Positions 1-8,010 of a DNA stretch of 64,000 nucleotides are shown here, piece after piece. Position numbers and translations under genes: made by a program. Numbering within the stretch: position 1 is the first letter of the stretch; every line of letters starts with the position of its first letter. The DNA is taken from positions 1-64,000 of the forward strand of contig NZ_FZTC01000002.1 in NCBI RefSeq assembly GCF_900200035.1, written 5' to 3'. A model generated the notes under the pieces. It was not told the DNA's origin. It did not search any database and saw only the letters and a program-made list of their open reading frames with translations. The DNA is from Klebsiella grimontii. Its GTDB lineage: Bacteria; Pseudomonadota; Gammaproteobacteria; Enterobacterales; Enterobacteriaceae.

Positions 1-2
1 TA

Positions 3-423
3 CCCGCCAGCGTTGATACCCATGGCCGCTTCAGGCCCGATTTACCCGCCAGCGGTGATAGCCTGAACACAACGTGAACTGTTCTCCCCCACCAGCATTG
101 ATCTTGGTGGCCGCTGCAGGACCGGTTTACCTGCCAGCGGTGATAACGTTGAGCAGAAGGTGAGCAATCTGCCCGCCAGCATTGATCACGGTGGCCGCTG
201 CAGGACCGGTCTACCCGCCAGCGGTGATAATGTTGAACAGGAGGTGAGCTATCTGCCCGCCAGCATTGATCTCGGTGGCCGATGCAGGACCGGTCTACCC
301 TTCAGCGGTGATAAGGTTGAACAGGACGCCAGGAATTCGCTCGCCATCATTGATCGCGGGGGCCGCTGCGGGACCGGTTTACCCACCAGCAGTGATGACT
401 TTACGTTAAGTGCTAAATACAAA
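3..423. repeat. Tandem 42-bp repeats (84-bp higher-order unit)
   Basis: Ten units begin at 3, 45, 88, 130, 172, 214, 256, 298, 340 and 382, all spaced 42 bp apart except one 43-bp step. Each starts with a CCCGCCAGC-like core followed by RTTGAT or GGTGAT. Two unit types alternate: one continues with a GGTGGCCGCTGCAGG-type tail, the other with a GTTGAACAGGAGGTGAG-type tail, giving an 84-bp super-repeat. The outer copies are more diverged and the array probably continues left of the window. The role is unknown; a plasmid centromere or iteron-like protein-binding array is plausible but inferred only from architecture. Confidence 0.85.
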
Positions 424-448
424 GGTGGTACATTTGTGAGCGACCGTT

Positions 449-1510
449 TTATTTGTTCCGATCATTGAGGAGAAACCAGTCATGAAAAGCCTGTTTGTCA
501 TCGAAGCCAGGCAGTTGATGGATAGACATGTTCCAGTTGATTATTTTGACGATGAACCCTATGAATGCCATTTCAGCCTCATTCAGTTCACCATCACCTC
601 TCTTACGTAAAAAAAAGTCGTACCACCGTTCGTATGCCGGGACATTGATAGATTCTGAAGCCTCAAGCAGGCGTGGGATAAAATATACCAACTTGTCAAA
701 CGCTTTACTTCCTGGAGGGATATCGGCGCGGCTTAAGCTACAGAGAAGGTTTAAGGTGCACCTTAAATGATGCCACTGCAGAGACGGTGACGACGGTAAT
801 ACATTCATGCTTATCGGCAGTTCATGCGGGATCAACGCAAGAAGCTGATTACCGCTGCTGGTGAACTCCCTCTTGTACTGGTGTAAGGCATCAGGCTTAA
901 CCGTTTTCATCATTGGATGGTAGATCCATTTTTTCGCTTCCTCAGAAACGAAAAGTAACTTTTCTACCGCATCCATCAGCTTTATACCTTCTCCCTTCTC
1001 CCGGTATGGTGCGACGATGCTTTCTATTCGAACCGCGTCTATCTCAACCAGCGCCAGCTGGCCGGTCTGGGCTAACAGGTCTGGATTTGGCTGGATGTCC
1101 TCAGCTGTATCATTGATGAAGATCCCGATAGTTGTGTCATTACACTGCCCGATAAGGTCAGCATTCAGCCCGCATACAATCCCACCAGCGGTGATGTTTT
1201 TAAGTGTGACAACACCTTTTTCCTTACCGTGCAAAAGGTGTGGAAGAGCCAGAAATTTTTTCTCCTGTATCTTCATCTGAATGTATTTTTTTAGATGTTG
1301 TAAGGTCAGTTCACTGCAAACGCCTTTAACATCCGTGGAGTGGCTGAAATGCCATTTTTTACTTTGTCCCTGTCTGGCTATGAGAGAGGTGCCACAGATG
1401 AGGCAAATACAGTTGCACGAAAGACCATTTTCAACACTGGCAATATCAACGATTTTATTTGTGTCTTTATCAAAACCAAATGGGATCCACTTTCGTGCAT
1501 TACGTTTCAT
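449..1510 (-). CDS. CoiA-like / zinc-ribbon nuclease-like protein
   Basis: Predicted 353-aa protein. The start at 1510 is preferred over an upstream in-frame one at 1564 because a GAGGAA Shine-Dalgarno lies just ahead of it. The N-terminal region has a paired-cysteine cluster (CNCICLICG) followed by a QSKKWHFSH segment, the arrangement typical of the CoiA-like family (competence-associated, PD-(D/E)XK-nuclease-like proteins that are common on plasmids). The remaining 250 residues have no motif I recognise. An exact AAAAGTAACTTTT palindrome lies inside the gene at 951. It is transcribed away from the Hha-like gene upstream and ends next to the 42-bp repeat array. The family call is by eye; the function on the plasmid is unknown. 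Confidence 0.6.
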   Translation of the reverse strand: MKRNARKWIPFGFDKDTNKIVDIASVENGLSCNCICLICGTSLIARQGQSKKWHFSHSTDVKGVCSELTLQHLKKYIQMKIQEKKFLALPHLLHGKEKGVVTLKNITAGGIVCGLNADLIGQCNDTTIGIFINDTAEDIQPNPDLLAQTGQLALVEIDAVRIESIVAPYREKGEGIKLMDAVEKLLFVSEEAKKWIYHPMMKTVKPDALHQYKREFTSSGNQLLALIPHELPISMNVLPSSPSLQWHHLRCTLNLLCSLSRADIPPGSKAFDKLVYFIPRLLEASESINVPAYERWYDFFLRKRGDGELNEAEMAFIGFIVKIINWNMSIHQLPGFDDKQAFHDWFLLNDRNK

Positions 1511-1595
1511 GTTGATTCCTCGTTTAATGCAAATAAAATATTCTACATCAACCGCTTTACTCAAACCGGAAATAACATGATTAACTGGAAGTTAT

Positions 1596-1850
1596 TTAAA
1601 TATCATCAGGAATGAGACTCCACACAGAGGCGGGTATTTTGTCATATATCTTTTTCATATAAATCTCAGCCCTGCGGTGGTCATAAGCCCCATTCAGACT
1701 GATAATCTCGTTTATTGGTCCACCTTCCTCGTTTAATTTATCCTGGATACGTTCAAAAACTTTATCAAGGGTTTCTGTTGTACTGCATTTTCTGAACTTC
1801 AGGAGATAAACTTCTCTGAGGTTGCTTTCAGCATTTGGGCTTTTCAACAA
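1596..1850 (-). CDS. hha: Hha/YmoA-family nucleoid modulator
   Basis: An 84-aa protein closely matching the Hha/YmoA fold: a YLLKFRKCSTTETLDKVFE segment, then DHRRAEIYMKKIYDKIPASVW near the C-terminus, matching the [21 protein letters not shown] region of Hha. Members bind H-NS and steer it to horizontally acquired DNA; IncHI plasmids carry their own copy, which affects thermoregulated transfer. The start is a TTG at 1850 with a GGAG Shine-Dalgarno five bases upstream; a second TTG follows directly. The N-terminus is a few residues longer than that of chromosomal Hha (72 aa). It is divergent from the recombinase gene. Confidence 0.88.
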   Translation of the reverse strand: MLKSPNAESNLREVYLLKFRKCSTTETLDKVFERIQDKLNEEGGPINEIISLNGAYDHRRAEIYMKKIYDKIPASVWSLIPDDI

Positions 1851-1981
1851 CGGCGCTCCGGGGCAGGTTTAAAACACTCAATACTTTCGAAAACAATAAA
1901 TGAATGCCAACAGACTGGCAAGTCGGGCATTTCTGGTTTTTTGTTATTGTTCCTGGCTTTGAACAAAAATACTGTTAGTAT

Positions 1982-1999
1982 ACTGGTTATAAAACCAGT
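1982..1999. promoter_or_regulatory. Inverted repeat between hha and the recombinase gene
   Basis: A perfect 7-bp inverted repeat, ACTGGTT-ATAA-AACCAGT, lies 26 bp ahead of the chosen recombinase start in the divergent spacer. It could be an operator or a recombinase-related site; it lacks the T-tract of a terminator. Confidence 0.4.
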
Positions 2000-2024
2000 G
2001 CTGTTAAAAGACATGAGATCTTCC

Positions 2025-3158
2025 ATGACAGATAGAACGAAGCTGATAGCCCTATCCCGGCCCGATGACATGAGCGCACTGGATGCGCTTAAGCTATTAC
2101 GTTTCCGCCGCTACAACACTGCGAGAAGCCAGTTAAGGACCACCCGTGTCTGGTCGTCATGGTGTGCCAAAAATGGCCTGACGCCCTTCCCTGTGGCTGC
2201 TGTTGATGTTGAACGTTATATCAACGGGCTGAATGGATCCGTCAAAATGGCGACCATTTCTCATTTCATTGCTTGCCTTGCGAGCGTTAACGGGAGTCTC
2301 GGATTCCCTGACTTCCGCAACGTTCTTATTAAAGCGCTTGTCCAGGTCTGGCGGGCGCGGGAAAATGAGAAAAAAGTGGTTACCGGCCAGGCGCTTCCTT
2401 TTATGGTTGCAGACCTCAATATACTCCGTCGGGCCCTCCAGAAGAGCGACGACGTCAGGGATATCCGTGACCTGGCTATGATCTGGGTTGGTTTTGAAAC
2501 GCTGCTGCGCAACGTGGAAATCAGGAGGATTAAAACCGGTGACCTCAAATGGCAAAATGACAGTGCCTGTTACCTTCTGGATGTGATGCGGACCAAAACA
2601 AGCCTGTCGAGCAACCTGACGTTTCAACTTTCGCCACAGTGCAGCCGACACGTCAGGCGACTGATTGAAACGGTGGAGTATACGGATACAGAAACCTTCG
2701 GGAACCGTTACCTGTTTCAACCTGTCAACGTCCATACAAACCGGTATTTTCCGGCCACCAGCAGTAAGCTGTCCAGAGGCAAATCTATAGATAACATGCT
2801 CCTGAAGGCTGGCTTCAATCAGGCGTTGCTCACTCAGCTGCAGAAGGACTCACAGGTCACACGAGAGGATGTCGGTATTCTGTCCTCCAATTCACTGAAC
2901 CAGGCATTTTCGCGCCTGTGGGATATAGCCGGTAAAGTGGGTGATAACCGGCAGTCTGGCCGGTACATTAAGTGGACAGGGCACAGTGTGCGAGTCGGGG
3001 GGGCTATTGAACTGTTTAGGGACGGATACACTCTGGAGAAAATTACGGAGATGGGGAACTGGTCTGATCCGAAAATGGTTTTCCGGTATATCAGGGCATA
3101 CCTTGCCAGTGAAAAAGCCATGGTGAGCTTTATGCGCAATCATCTGGACGACATATAA
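2025..3158 (+). CDS. Tyrosine recombinase / site-specific integrase
   Basis: About 377 aa. The visible catalytic set of a tyrosine recombinase is R162 (LLRNVEIRR), H320-x-x-R323 (GHSVR), W346 in the GNWSD segment and nucleophile Y355 (VFRYIRAY). The N-terminal half (residues 20-130) looks like a SAM-like core-binding domain. Upstream in-frame starts exist at 1941 and 2013; 2025 is chosen because the extra N-terminal residues are hydrophobic and unlike the family, but 2013 is possible. Such enzymes on large plasmids resolve multimers or integrate cassettes; no cassette array or att pair was recognised next to it. It converges with the gene ending at 3220. Confidence 0.85.
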   Translation: MTDRTKLIALSRPDDMSALDALKLLRFRRYNTARSQLRTTRVWSSWCAKNGLTPFPVAAVDVERYINGLNGSVKMATISHFIACLASVNGSLGFPDFRNVLIKALVQVWRARENEKKVVTGQALPFMVADLNILRRALQKSDDVRDIRDLAMIWVGFETLLRNVEIRRIKTGDLKWQNDSACYLLDVMRTKTSLSSNLTFQLSPQCSRHVRRLIETVEYTDTETFGNRYLFQPVNVHTNRYFPATSSKLSRGKSIDNMLLKAGFNQALLTQLQKDSQVTREDVGILSSNSLNQAFSRLWDIAGKVGDNRQSGRYIKWTGHSVRVGGAIELFRDGYTLEKITEMGNWSDPKMVFRYIRAYLASEKAMVSFMRNHLDDI

Positions 3159-3219
3159 CCAGAGTCCTGAGATACCGGCAGGCAGGTGTTAACGTGGTGT
3201 GGGGGTTAATGAACCGTCG

Positions 3220-3537
3220 TTAAATATTAATCTCCTTTAAACCGGTTAATACAAAATTACCTTTTTCTGATAGTGTGTCGAAGTCAGTCAGACTGAATTC
3301 ATGGGTATGAAACCAGACAACACGACACGTTGGACAGGTAACCGGTAATTCATCTTCGGCTATTTTCTCGCAATTATGGATAATTTCACCCTGCTCATTC
3401 CTGTCGATATTATAACCACTTGTGCAGAGTGTTTCGTACCCATGTGCACCTGTGACAATATGTGTGGCTGTTCTTTCTTTAATCTCTCCATTTACTTTTA
3501 TTTGCTCACGAGTAGTAATGGTTCGTTTATTATTCAT
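3220..3537 (-). CDS. Small hypothetical protein with CPTC motif
   Basis: A 105-aa protein. The start at 3537 is supported by a GGAGG Shine-Dalgarno four bases upstream and discards a 35-residue extension. The C-terminal half has an isolated cysteine (HNCEK) and a CPTC pair, possibly one metal-binding knuckle. The N-terminal half is polar, with TITTREQIKVNG and ERTATHIVTGAHGYETLC. I do not recognise the family. Confidence 0.6.
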   Translation of the reverse strand: MNNKRTITTREQIKVNGEIKERTATHIVTGAHGYETLCTSGYNIDRNEQGEIIHNCEKIAEDELPVTCPTCRVVWFHTHEFSLTDFDTLSEKGNFVLTGLKEINI

Positions 3538-3565
3538 TGTCCCTCCGGATGGAATGTAAAAAAGA

Positions 3566-3802
3566 ATGGCTATTACGCTTGTGTTCACCTTGGCTGCAGG
3601 CGGGGAAAGTTTCAGCCAAAACCACACAATCAGGGAAATCAATACTCAGCGCCTTTCTGAATGGATGCAGACTCAGCCTCATTTACCCTGTCATTGTGAA
3701 ACGCCCCTGTTCCTTCATTATGCGGCCGTACGGCAGGAAGACGAAGAAATGTCTTATCTTGCTCCAGAATGGCTTCTGGTGCGTTTCACGAAGGAAAATT
3801 AG
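3566..3802 (+). CDS. Doubtful small ORF
   Basis: A 78-aa open frame in the gap between the leftward gene starting at 3537 and the leftward gene ending at 3817. Composition looks protein-like (HCETPLFLHYAAVR, APEWLLVRFTKEN), but no good ribosome-binding site precedes the ATG and no family is recognised. It is listed because otherwise this 280-bp stretch is empty. Confidence 0.3.
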   Translation: MAITLVFTLAAGGESFSQNHTIREINTQRLSEWMQTQPHLPCHCETPLFLHYAAVRQEDEEMSYLAPEWLLVRFTKEN

Positions 3803-3816
3803 GGTGATTTAATTTG

Positions 3817-4140
3817 TTAGCGTTTCTGGTCTGCCTTTTCGGCTTTCCGTTGTTTTTTCAATCTCCGTTTTTCCTTGATACCCGCCAGGGTGTAAAGAAC
3901 CACACAGGCAATGAAATTTACCAGTGCAGCAAATTCCACCCCCAGATGAATCACTGCCGGTTTGATGGGCAAAAATAAAGCTACGAGAAGCAGAATAAAT
4001 GAAATGATACACCGTAAGTACATCCCTTCCGTGCCGTCGCCCCGAATATTCTGGCTCGCACCGGCCCCGATTTTGCTTGTCAAAAAATTAAGGCCATACG
4101 CACACAGGGCGGTTACGACCATGAAAATTGCATAATTCAT
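3817..4140 (-). CDS. Small membrane protein
   Basis: A 107-aa protein with three predicted membrane segments (roughly residues 3-22, 42-60, 65-88) and a strongly basic C-terminal tail (KEKRRLKKQRKAEK). Its start overlaps the stop of the upstream gene (TAATG), so the two are probably translationally coupled. It is the last gene of the leftward tus-like operon. Function unknown. Confidence 0.65.
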   Translation of the reverse strand: MNYAIFMVVTALCAYGLNFLTSKIGAGASQNIRGDGTEGMYLRCIISFILLLVALFLPIKPAVIHLGVEFAALVNFIACVVLYTLAGIKEKRRLKKQRKAEKADQKR

Positions 4141-4895
4141 TATTCCTCCAGGGGTTTTAATTTCAGCCTGACCACATTTACCAGTTTCTTAATGCCGCCC
4201 TCGCCGGGAGCAAACACATAGCGATATCTCGGCCAGGTGGTGTGAGAAAAAACCTCACCAGCGGTATTCATATCGAGTGGCAAAAGTCTTGCTGTCTTGC
4301 TCTCTGGCAGTTTATCTACGGGGATCATCCCTTTCCTGAAACTCTTCATCATCAGTGCAAGTGGGTTTCTGCAATTTTTATTGCTCATGGTTTCTGTGTA
4401 ACGGATCATCCCTCCCATCGTGATCTGGACTGTACCCAGTTCGCAGTCAAACTGTGGCATCGCAGGCCAGGAAGGAACTTCAAGACTCGTGCTGGTCAGA
4501 GCCTGCCCGTAGCCCTGCTCACTGGTTTCCACCGATGTGTTGAGTCCCGGGAACAGAGCATGCATATACCGGATGATCTTTACCACGCCGGGCGTACTGG
4601 CTTTGCGCTGATAGATATCAGGCAGCCAGGCCGATGTACTGGCCCATAAGGTGGTACTGGCATAAACCTGTTTCTCCATATGCCACAGAATGGAGGGATC
4701 CGAGAGGAAATGATGAACTGTCAGTAACTCAGCCAGAAATCTGTCTTCACTCGGTTGCGTCATAGCATTTTTAAAACTGATCTGAACCCGGAAACGTTCC
4801 TTCGCGTTCACAAACGATATTCCCCGACTGACCGCGACCTCGTAAAGCCTGTTGGCCGGGTCCGCATGACAAATACCGGTTAAAATCCTGCTCAT
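4140..4895 (-). CDS. Hypothetical protein downstream of tus-like gene
   Basis: A 251-aa, apparently soluble protein with no recognised motif. Its start overlaps the end of the Tus-like gene by 4 bp (ATGA-type junction) and its end overlaps the next small membrane-protein gene, so the three form one unit. The tight coupling suggests a role linked to the Tus-like protein or to replication, but the sequence gives no direct evidence. Confidence 0.6.
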   Translation of the reverse strand: MSRILTGICHADPANRLYEVAVSRGISFVNAKERFRVQISFKNAMTQPSEDRFLAELLTVHHFLSDPSILWHMEKQVYASTTLWASTSAWLPDIYQRKASTPGVVKIIRYMHALFPGLNTSVETSEQGYGQALTSTSLEVPSWPAMPQFDCELGTVQITMGGMIRYTETMSNKNCRNPLALMMKSFRKGMIPVDKLPESKTARLLPLDMNTAGEVFSHTTWPRYRYVFAPGEGGIKKLVNVVRLKLKPLEE

Positions 4896-5851
4896 GCCGA
4901 CTCCTTAATCACTTCCACCAGCCCAATTCGGGGCAGGACAGATCGATATTTTTCATCAACATTTCCGCGCTTCTGCCTTTCACCTTTTTCGTAATCTTTT
5001 AACGGGTTAAAACGGCCCGGCTCACTGAACAAAATTAACGGTAAAGGGGCTCTGAAGTTGAGTTTGTACGGTCCGGACACGTCATCAGGATCATGTGGAC
5101 TGGTGTACCTGATATTGACGTTAACAGCAGGAAAGTTACTTTCCCGGATGATGCGAAACTTCCTCAACTGCTCATCTTCATGGCTGACCTCTTCATTGAG
5201 CAATGACAACATCATGATTTCCTCACTACGCTCCTGCTTCAGTCGCTTAACATCCTGTATAGTCAACCTGATATCAGGCTGTAGTGCCGTTAGTTCCCTG
5301 CGTAAGCGATCAATAACCGTTTCCAGGCGGGTGAATTTATGAACGACCGGAATTTGCCAGGTGAAACCGAGTGTGCGAATTTTCTCAGTCACGATGCGGA
5401 TGTTACGGGATGCCTGCAGGGTCACCAGCCACGGGCAAACCTGATGCAGAATTTCTGACCGGGAGTCCCTGTATTGAGTGATACTTTTGACCGCATCAGC
5501 AAACTTATCCCGTAGCCGGTTGATTTCTCCTACCAGCGCCAACACTTCGTCATGATTATTATTGACGACAATAAACCCGGGGTATTTACGGGTGATTTTG
5601 GTTGAATAAGGTTCATTTTTCGCCAAGCCTTTATCAACCCGCTGCTGCCGGTAAATGTCCACCAGGGTGTCGAGGCCAGGCACCGAGTGAGTCACCTTAA
5701 TTTCCTGTGGGGGATGATACTCCTCCATGCTTCGTGGCTCCGGGAGCGAAGCAAGGTAAGCTGATCCGATCTCGCTATCCTGGAGTAAACTGTGCAGCTC
5801 ATCGAGTTTGCGTAGTTGCTCTTCATTGTAATGTGCGAAGTCAGTATTCAT
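4892..5851 (-). CDS. tus: Tus-like replication-terminus-binding protein
   Basis: A 319-aa protein that aligns by eye with E. coli Tus (309 aa) over most of its length. YPGFIV...EINRLRDKF matches LPGVLC...HINKLKTTF of Tus; CPWLVTLQASRNIRIV matches LPGLITLNAYRTLTVL; the C-terminal YRSVLPRIGLVEVI matches LRLIIPRLHLYV. Tus binds Ter sites and arrests forks in one direction. The counterpart of Tus His144, part of the cytosine-flip lock, appears to be kept as H136, whereas the Phe140 position is Ser and Gly149 is Trp. The start has a GGGAGA Shine-Dalgarno. It heads a coupled operon with two unknown genes. IncHI plasmids are known to carry Tus homologues. Confidence 0.85.
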   Translation of the reverse strand: MNTDFAHYNEEQLRKLDELHSLLQDSEIGSAYLASLPEPRSMEEYHPPQEIKVTHSVPGLDTLVDIYRQQRVDKGLAKNEPYSTKITRKYPGFIVVNNNHDEVLALVGEINRLRDKFADAVKSITQYRDSRSEILHQVCPWLVTLQASRNIRIVTEKIRTLGFTWQIPVVHKFTRLETVIDRLRRELTALQPDIRLTIQDVKRLKQERSEEIMMLSLLNEEVSHEDEQLRKFRIIRESNFPAVNVNIRYTSPHDPDDVSGPYKLNFRAPLPLILFSEPGRFNPLKDYEKGERQKRGNVDEKYRSVLPRIGLVEVIKESA

Positions 5852-5892
5852 TTCATCTCCCGATCATGTTTCCCGAGGGCGGACGTTAGTCG

Positions 5893-6300
5893 TTAAATGA
5901 ATTCAGGTAAAGTTCTGAATGTCAGCCATAGCGGCAGGCGACGTCCGTCCTGACACACCCGAATCAACCGGTATCGTGTTTTCTCCATCGACACTAGCCA
6001 GTAACCAGCAGGGACAGGCCGGTTAATCGTTATCAGCTTCAGGCCGTAAAATCCCCACGAAATGAACATTCGCCCGGCGTGTTCGCTGAAAGAGATCCTA
6101 AAGGACGGATAAAGTAGCCAGAATGCCGTAAAGTAGAGATACCATGAATACGGAACCGTCATCTGCAGGATTTCATAGTTACGCACCGTCGCTGTAATGA
6201 GTCCAAGGCTTAAAATTGCCCCGATACCGGCATAGGCTTTAAACGATGCACTTTCGTAGTTCTTCCAAGTAATGTTTCCGATACTGTGCACTTTACCCAT
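5893..6300 (-). CDS. Hypothetical inner-membrane protein
   Basis: A 135-aa protein with two or three hydrophobic segments (about residues 20-40, 48-68 and 78-95) and a basic C-terminal part. An AGGA Shine-Dalgarno precedes the ATG. It sits between the 146-aa gene and the Tus-like gene in the same orientation. I do not recognise the family. Confidence 0.6.
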   Translation of the reverse strand: MGKVHSIGNITWKNYESASFKAYAGIGAILSLGLITATVRNYEILQMTVPYSWYLYFTAFWLLYPSFRISFSEHAGRMFISWGFYGLKLITINRPVPAGYWLVSMEKTRYRLIRVCQDGRRLPLWLTFRTLPEFI

Positions 6301-6309
6301 CGTCCTGCC

Positions 6310-6750
6310 TCACTGTAATTGGCTATGGCTCTTCATGCGTGGGAGGATATCGTTCTCCCACAGCGACTTTGAGCTCCCGTGACCACCGGTAAGGCGCATT
6401 GCACAAACTCGATCAAACACGGAAACTTCTTCCCTGATTGCATGGGTTTGACGATCCGTAAGCTCAATGTAGTCAGGAACAATCTGCATAACCGCGTTCA
6501 TCATTTCGGCTTTCATAATCCGGGGGCCTTCCTCGGTATCTGCCACATAGGTCTCATCAACATTAAAACTAAATGAACAGAGGAGCTGGCCCTGGGCCTT
6601 TGGGCCCATCTGAACTCCTCTGCTGTCAACCGTCAAACGAACGATGGCAAAAGAGCCACCATCACTGGTAATATTTCTGACCAATATGCTGACAGGTGTC
6701 ATATGCAACCAGCTGTAGATACCCAGGACTATTTCTTCTTTGAAAATCAT
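6310..6750 (-). CDS. Hypothetical protein
   Basis: About 146 aa, soluble, no recognised motif. The ATG at 6750 is taken; an in-frame TTG at 6756 is an alternative, and neither has a strong Shine-Dalgarno. The middle is beta-rich (SFAIVRLTVDSRGVQM, QLLCSFSFNVDETY) and the C-terminus is helical. It lies 9 bp upstream of the next membrane-protein gene and is probably first in the leftward unit that contains tus. Confidence 0.55.
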   Translation of the reverse strand: MIFKEEIVLGIYSWLHMTPVSILVRNITSDGGSFAIVRLTVDSRGVQMGPKAQGQLLCSFSFNVDETYVADTEEGPRIMKAEMMNAVMQIVPDYIELTDRQTHAIREEVSVFDRVCAMRLTGGHGSSKSLWENDILPRMKSHSQLQ

Positions 6751-6819
6751 ATTCAATTTTTAGGTTCTCTTTTTTTTCATTAATGAATATGAAAGCATAA
6801 AAAAATGCTCTGTAAAGCC

Positions 6820-7062
6820 CTAATCTATCGAGAGCAGAGGTTTGGTATTTTTTAATTTGTACTCGATAATAATACCAGCAGCATCAGCTGTTGTTATTTC
6901 AGACAAGATTGCGTCAATAATTTCAGGGTCGGATATGTTATTGAACCCGAGTCTACGCACCCTCTCTTTTACACATTCAAAACGACGTGCTGTTGCTGTG
7001 TCAATGACAAGCGTGTTCACCGGCAAGCCGTCAGCTGCGCCATGCACATCATTCGTTTTCAT
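6820..7062 (-). CDS. Small hypothetical protein
   Basis: An 80-aa protein starting at 7062, where a GGAGAG Shine-Dalgarno stands seven bases ahead of ATG; an upstream in-frame start would add hydrophobic residues read from the previous gene's frame. It overlaps the end of the upstream gene by 14 bp, suggesting coupling. The body (TATARRFECVKERVRRLGF, IDAILSEITTADA) looks like a compact helical domain, possibly DNA- or protein-binding, but no family is recognised. Confidence 0.55.
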   Translation of the reverse strand: MKTNDVHGAADGLPVNTLVIDTATARRFECVKERVRRLGFNNISDPEIIDAILSEITTADAAGIIIEYKLKNTKPLLSID

Positions 7063-7657
7063 GTTTGCTCTCCAGATCTGGAATATAATCAAAATTAAAA
7101 GCAACTGCCTTTTCTGGTGCACCATCTGCGATGAGCTTTAACCATGAGTATGAATCTTCCTGGTTTAAGAAGATAACCAGGTACCCCTTATCAGAAAGGT
7201 TATGTTGTTTTATGAAATCAATATCATTATCCATTCCGAAACCCAGAGGACCACGTACTATGCGTGATTGTGTTGGTAAGTGATGGCTGAACAAGGATAA
7301 GACGACTTCTCTCAGGTCTAAATTATCGTGAGCAATGAAAACCACCCTTCTACCATCAGTAACCGAAGATACGATGCTTTTAACACTGGCCTTAATGCTA
7401 TAGCGATAAACTAACAGTCTCAGTCTGGTCATACTGAGACAAATGATACCTGCACTTGTGATTAAAGCACCATAAACTGAGCCTTCAACGAACCAGTTGA
7501 TAAGCCCGACAGCCAATAAAGCAACAAAAGTAACTATGCTGAGAAGGAACAAATAAAAGTTTATTTTGTGGTCTTTTGCATACCACGTTGAAACAAGGGC
7601 CAAAATGACCATCACAACCAGTAATGAATACATTGAAAGGTCATACGGGTTACTCAT
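7049..7657 (-). CDS. Membrane-anchored hypothetical protein
   Basis: About 202 aa from the ATG at 7657. Two or three membrane segments lie in the first 90 residues, followed by a cytoplasmic domain with a beta-alpha pattern (GRRVVFIAHDNLDLREVVLSLF, KGYLVIFLNQEDSYSWLKL). The start overlaps the stop of the upstream 72-aa gene by 8 bp. No family recognised; it could act as a membrane sensor or scaffold, but that is a guess from the topology. Confidence 0.55.
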   Translation of the reverse strand: MSNPYDLSMYSLLVVMVILALVSTWYAKDHKINFYLFLLSIVTFVALLAVGLINWFVEGSVYGALITSAGIICLSMTRLRLLVYRYSIKASVKSIVSSVTDGRRVVFIAHDNLDLREVVLSLFSHHLPTQSRIVRGPLGFGMDNDIDFIKQHNLSDKGYLVIFLNQEDSYSWLKLIADGAPEKAVAFNFDYIPDLESKHENE

Positions 7658-7868
7658 CAACACACTCTCTCTCATGCCCAGGGCAACCCCTGACAGGTGA
7701 AAAGTCTGGACAATTTTGCGTTGTGATAAGTCGTTCACCGGCTGCATAACGCAATTTCAAGTCCGTACGTAAAGCTTCAGCATTGTCCCCACCAAAAAGG
7801 TAGAGAAGGAAATCATCATCGGCCAAAAGTAACTTTTCTAGGCCATAGCATTCGTGTCTGTAGTTCAT
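7650..7868 (-). CDS. Small hypothetical protein carrying a palindrome site
   Basis: A 72-aa protein with a clear AGGAGG Shine-Dalgarno before its ATG. Cysteines cluster near the end (QNCPDFSPVRGCPGHERECVDE), possibly a metal site. An exact AAAAGTAACTTTT palindrome (7825-7837) falls in codons 11-15, encoding KLLL. It heads a three-gene overlapping leftward unit. Confidence 0.6.
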   Translation of the reverse strand: MNYRHECYGLEKLLLADDDFLLYLFGGDNAEALRTDLKLRYAAGERLITTQNCPDFSPVRGCPGHERECVDE

Positions 7869-7959
7869 CAGCCCTCCTTTAAACTATTAAATCACAGTAG
7901 AAAGGCAAAGTTTCTGGACTAAGGGACTAAAAATCAGACTTAGAGAAAAATTTTTGGCA

Positions 7960-7997
7960 AAAAAAAAGCGCATAAAATATGCGCTATTTTTTATAGA
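7960..7997 (-). terminator. Intrinsic terminator closing the CobS/CobT operon
   Basis: On the minus strand an AGCGCATA-TTT-TATGCGCT hairpin is followed by a run of nine T. It sits 14 bp after the stop of the 179-aa gene. A T-rich tract on the other side may also let it act bidirectionally. Confidence 0.8.
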
Positions 7998-8010
7998 CAA
8001 CAATGAAGAA

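Noticed and set aside
160..468. Open frame of 102 codons through the 42-bp repeats
   Set aside because: The repeat period is a multiple of three, so several frames stay open automatically; there is no ribosome-binding site logic and the frame follows the repeat, not a protein family.
482..610. Short rightward ORF with a good GAGGAG before ATG
   Set aside because: It is entirely antisense to the CoiA-like gene and shows no family; the apparent ribosome-binding site is probably chance.
1844..2071. Leftward 75-aa frame between hha and the recombinase
   Set aside because: It overlaps the recombinase start and the hha start codon and has no ribosome-binding site; treated as a shadow.
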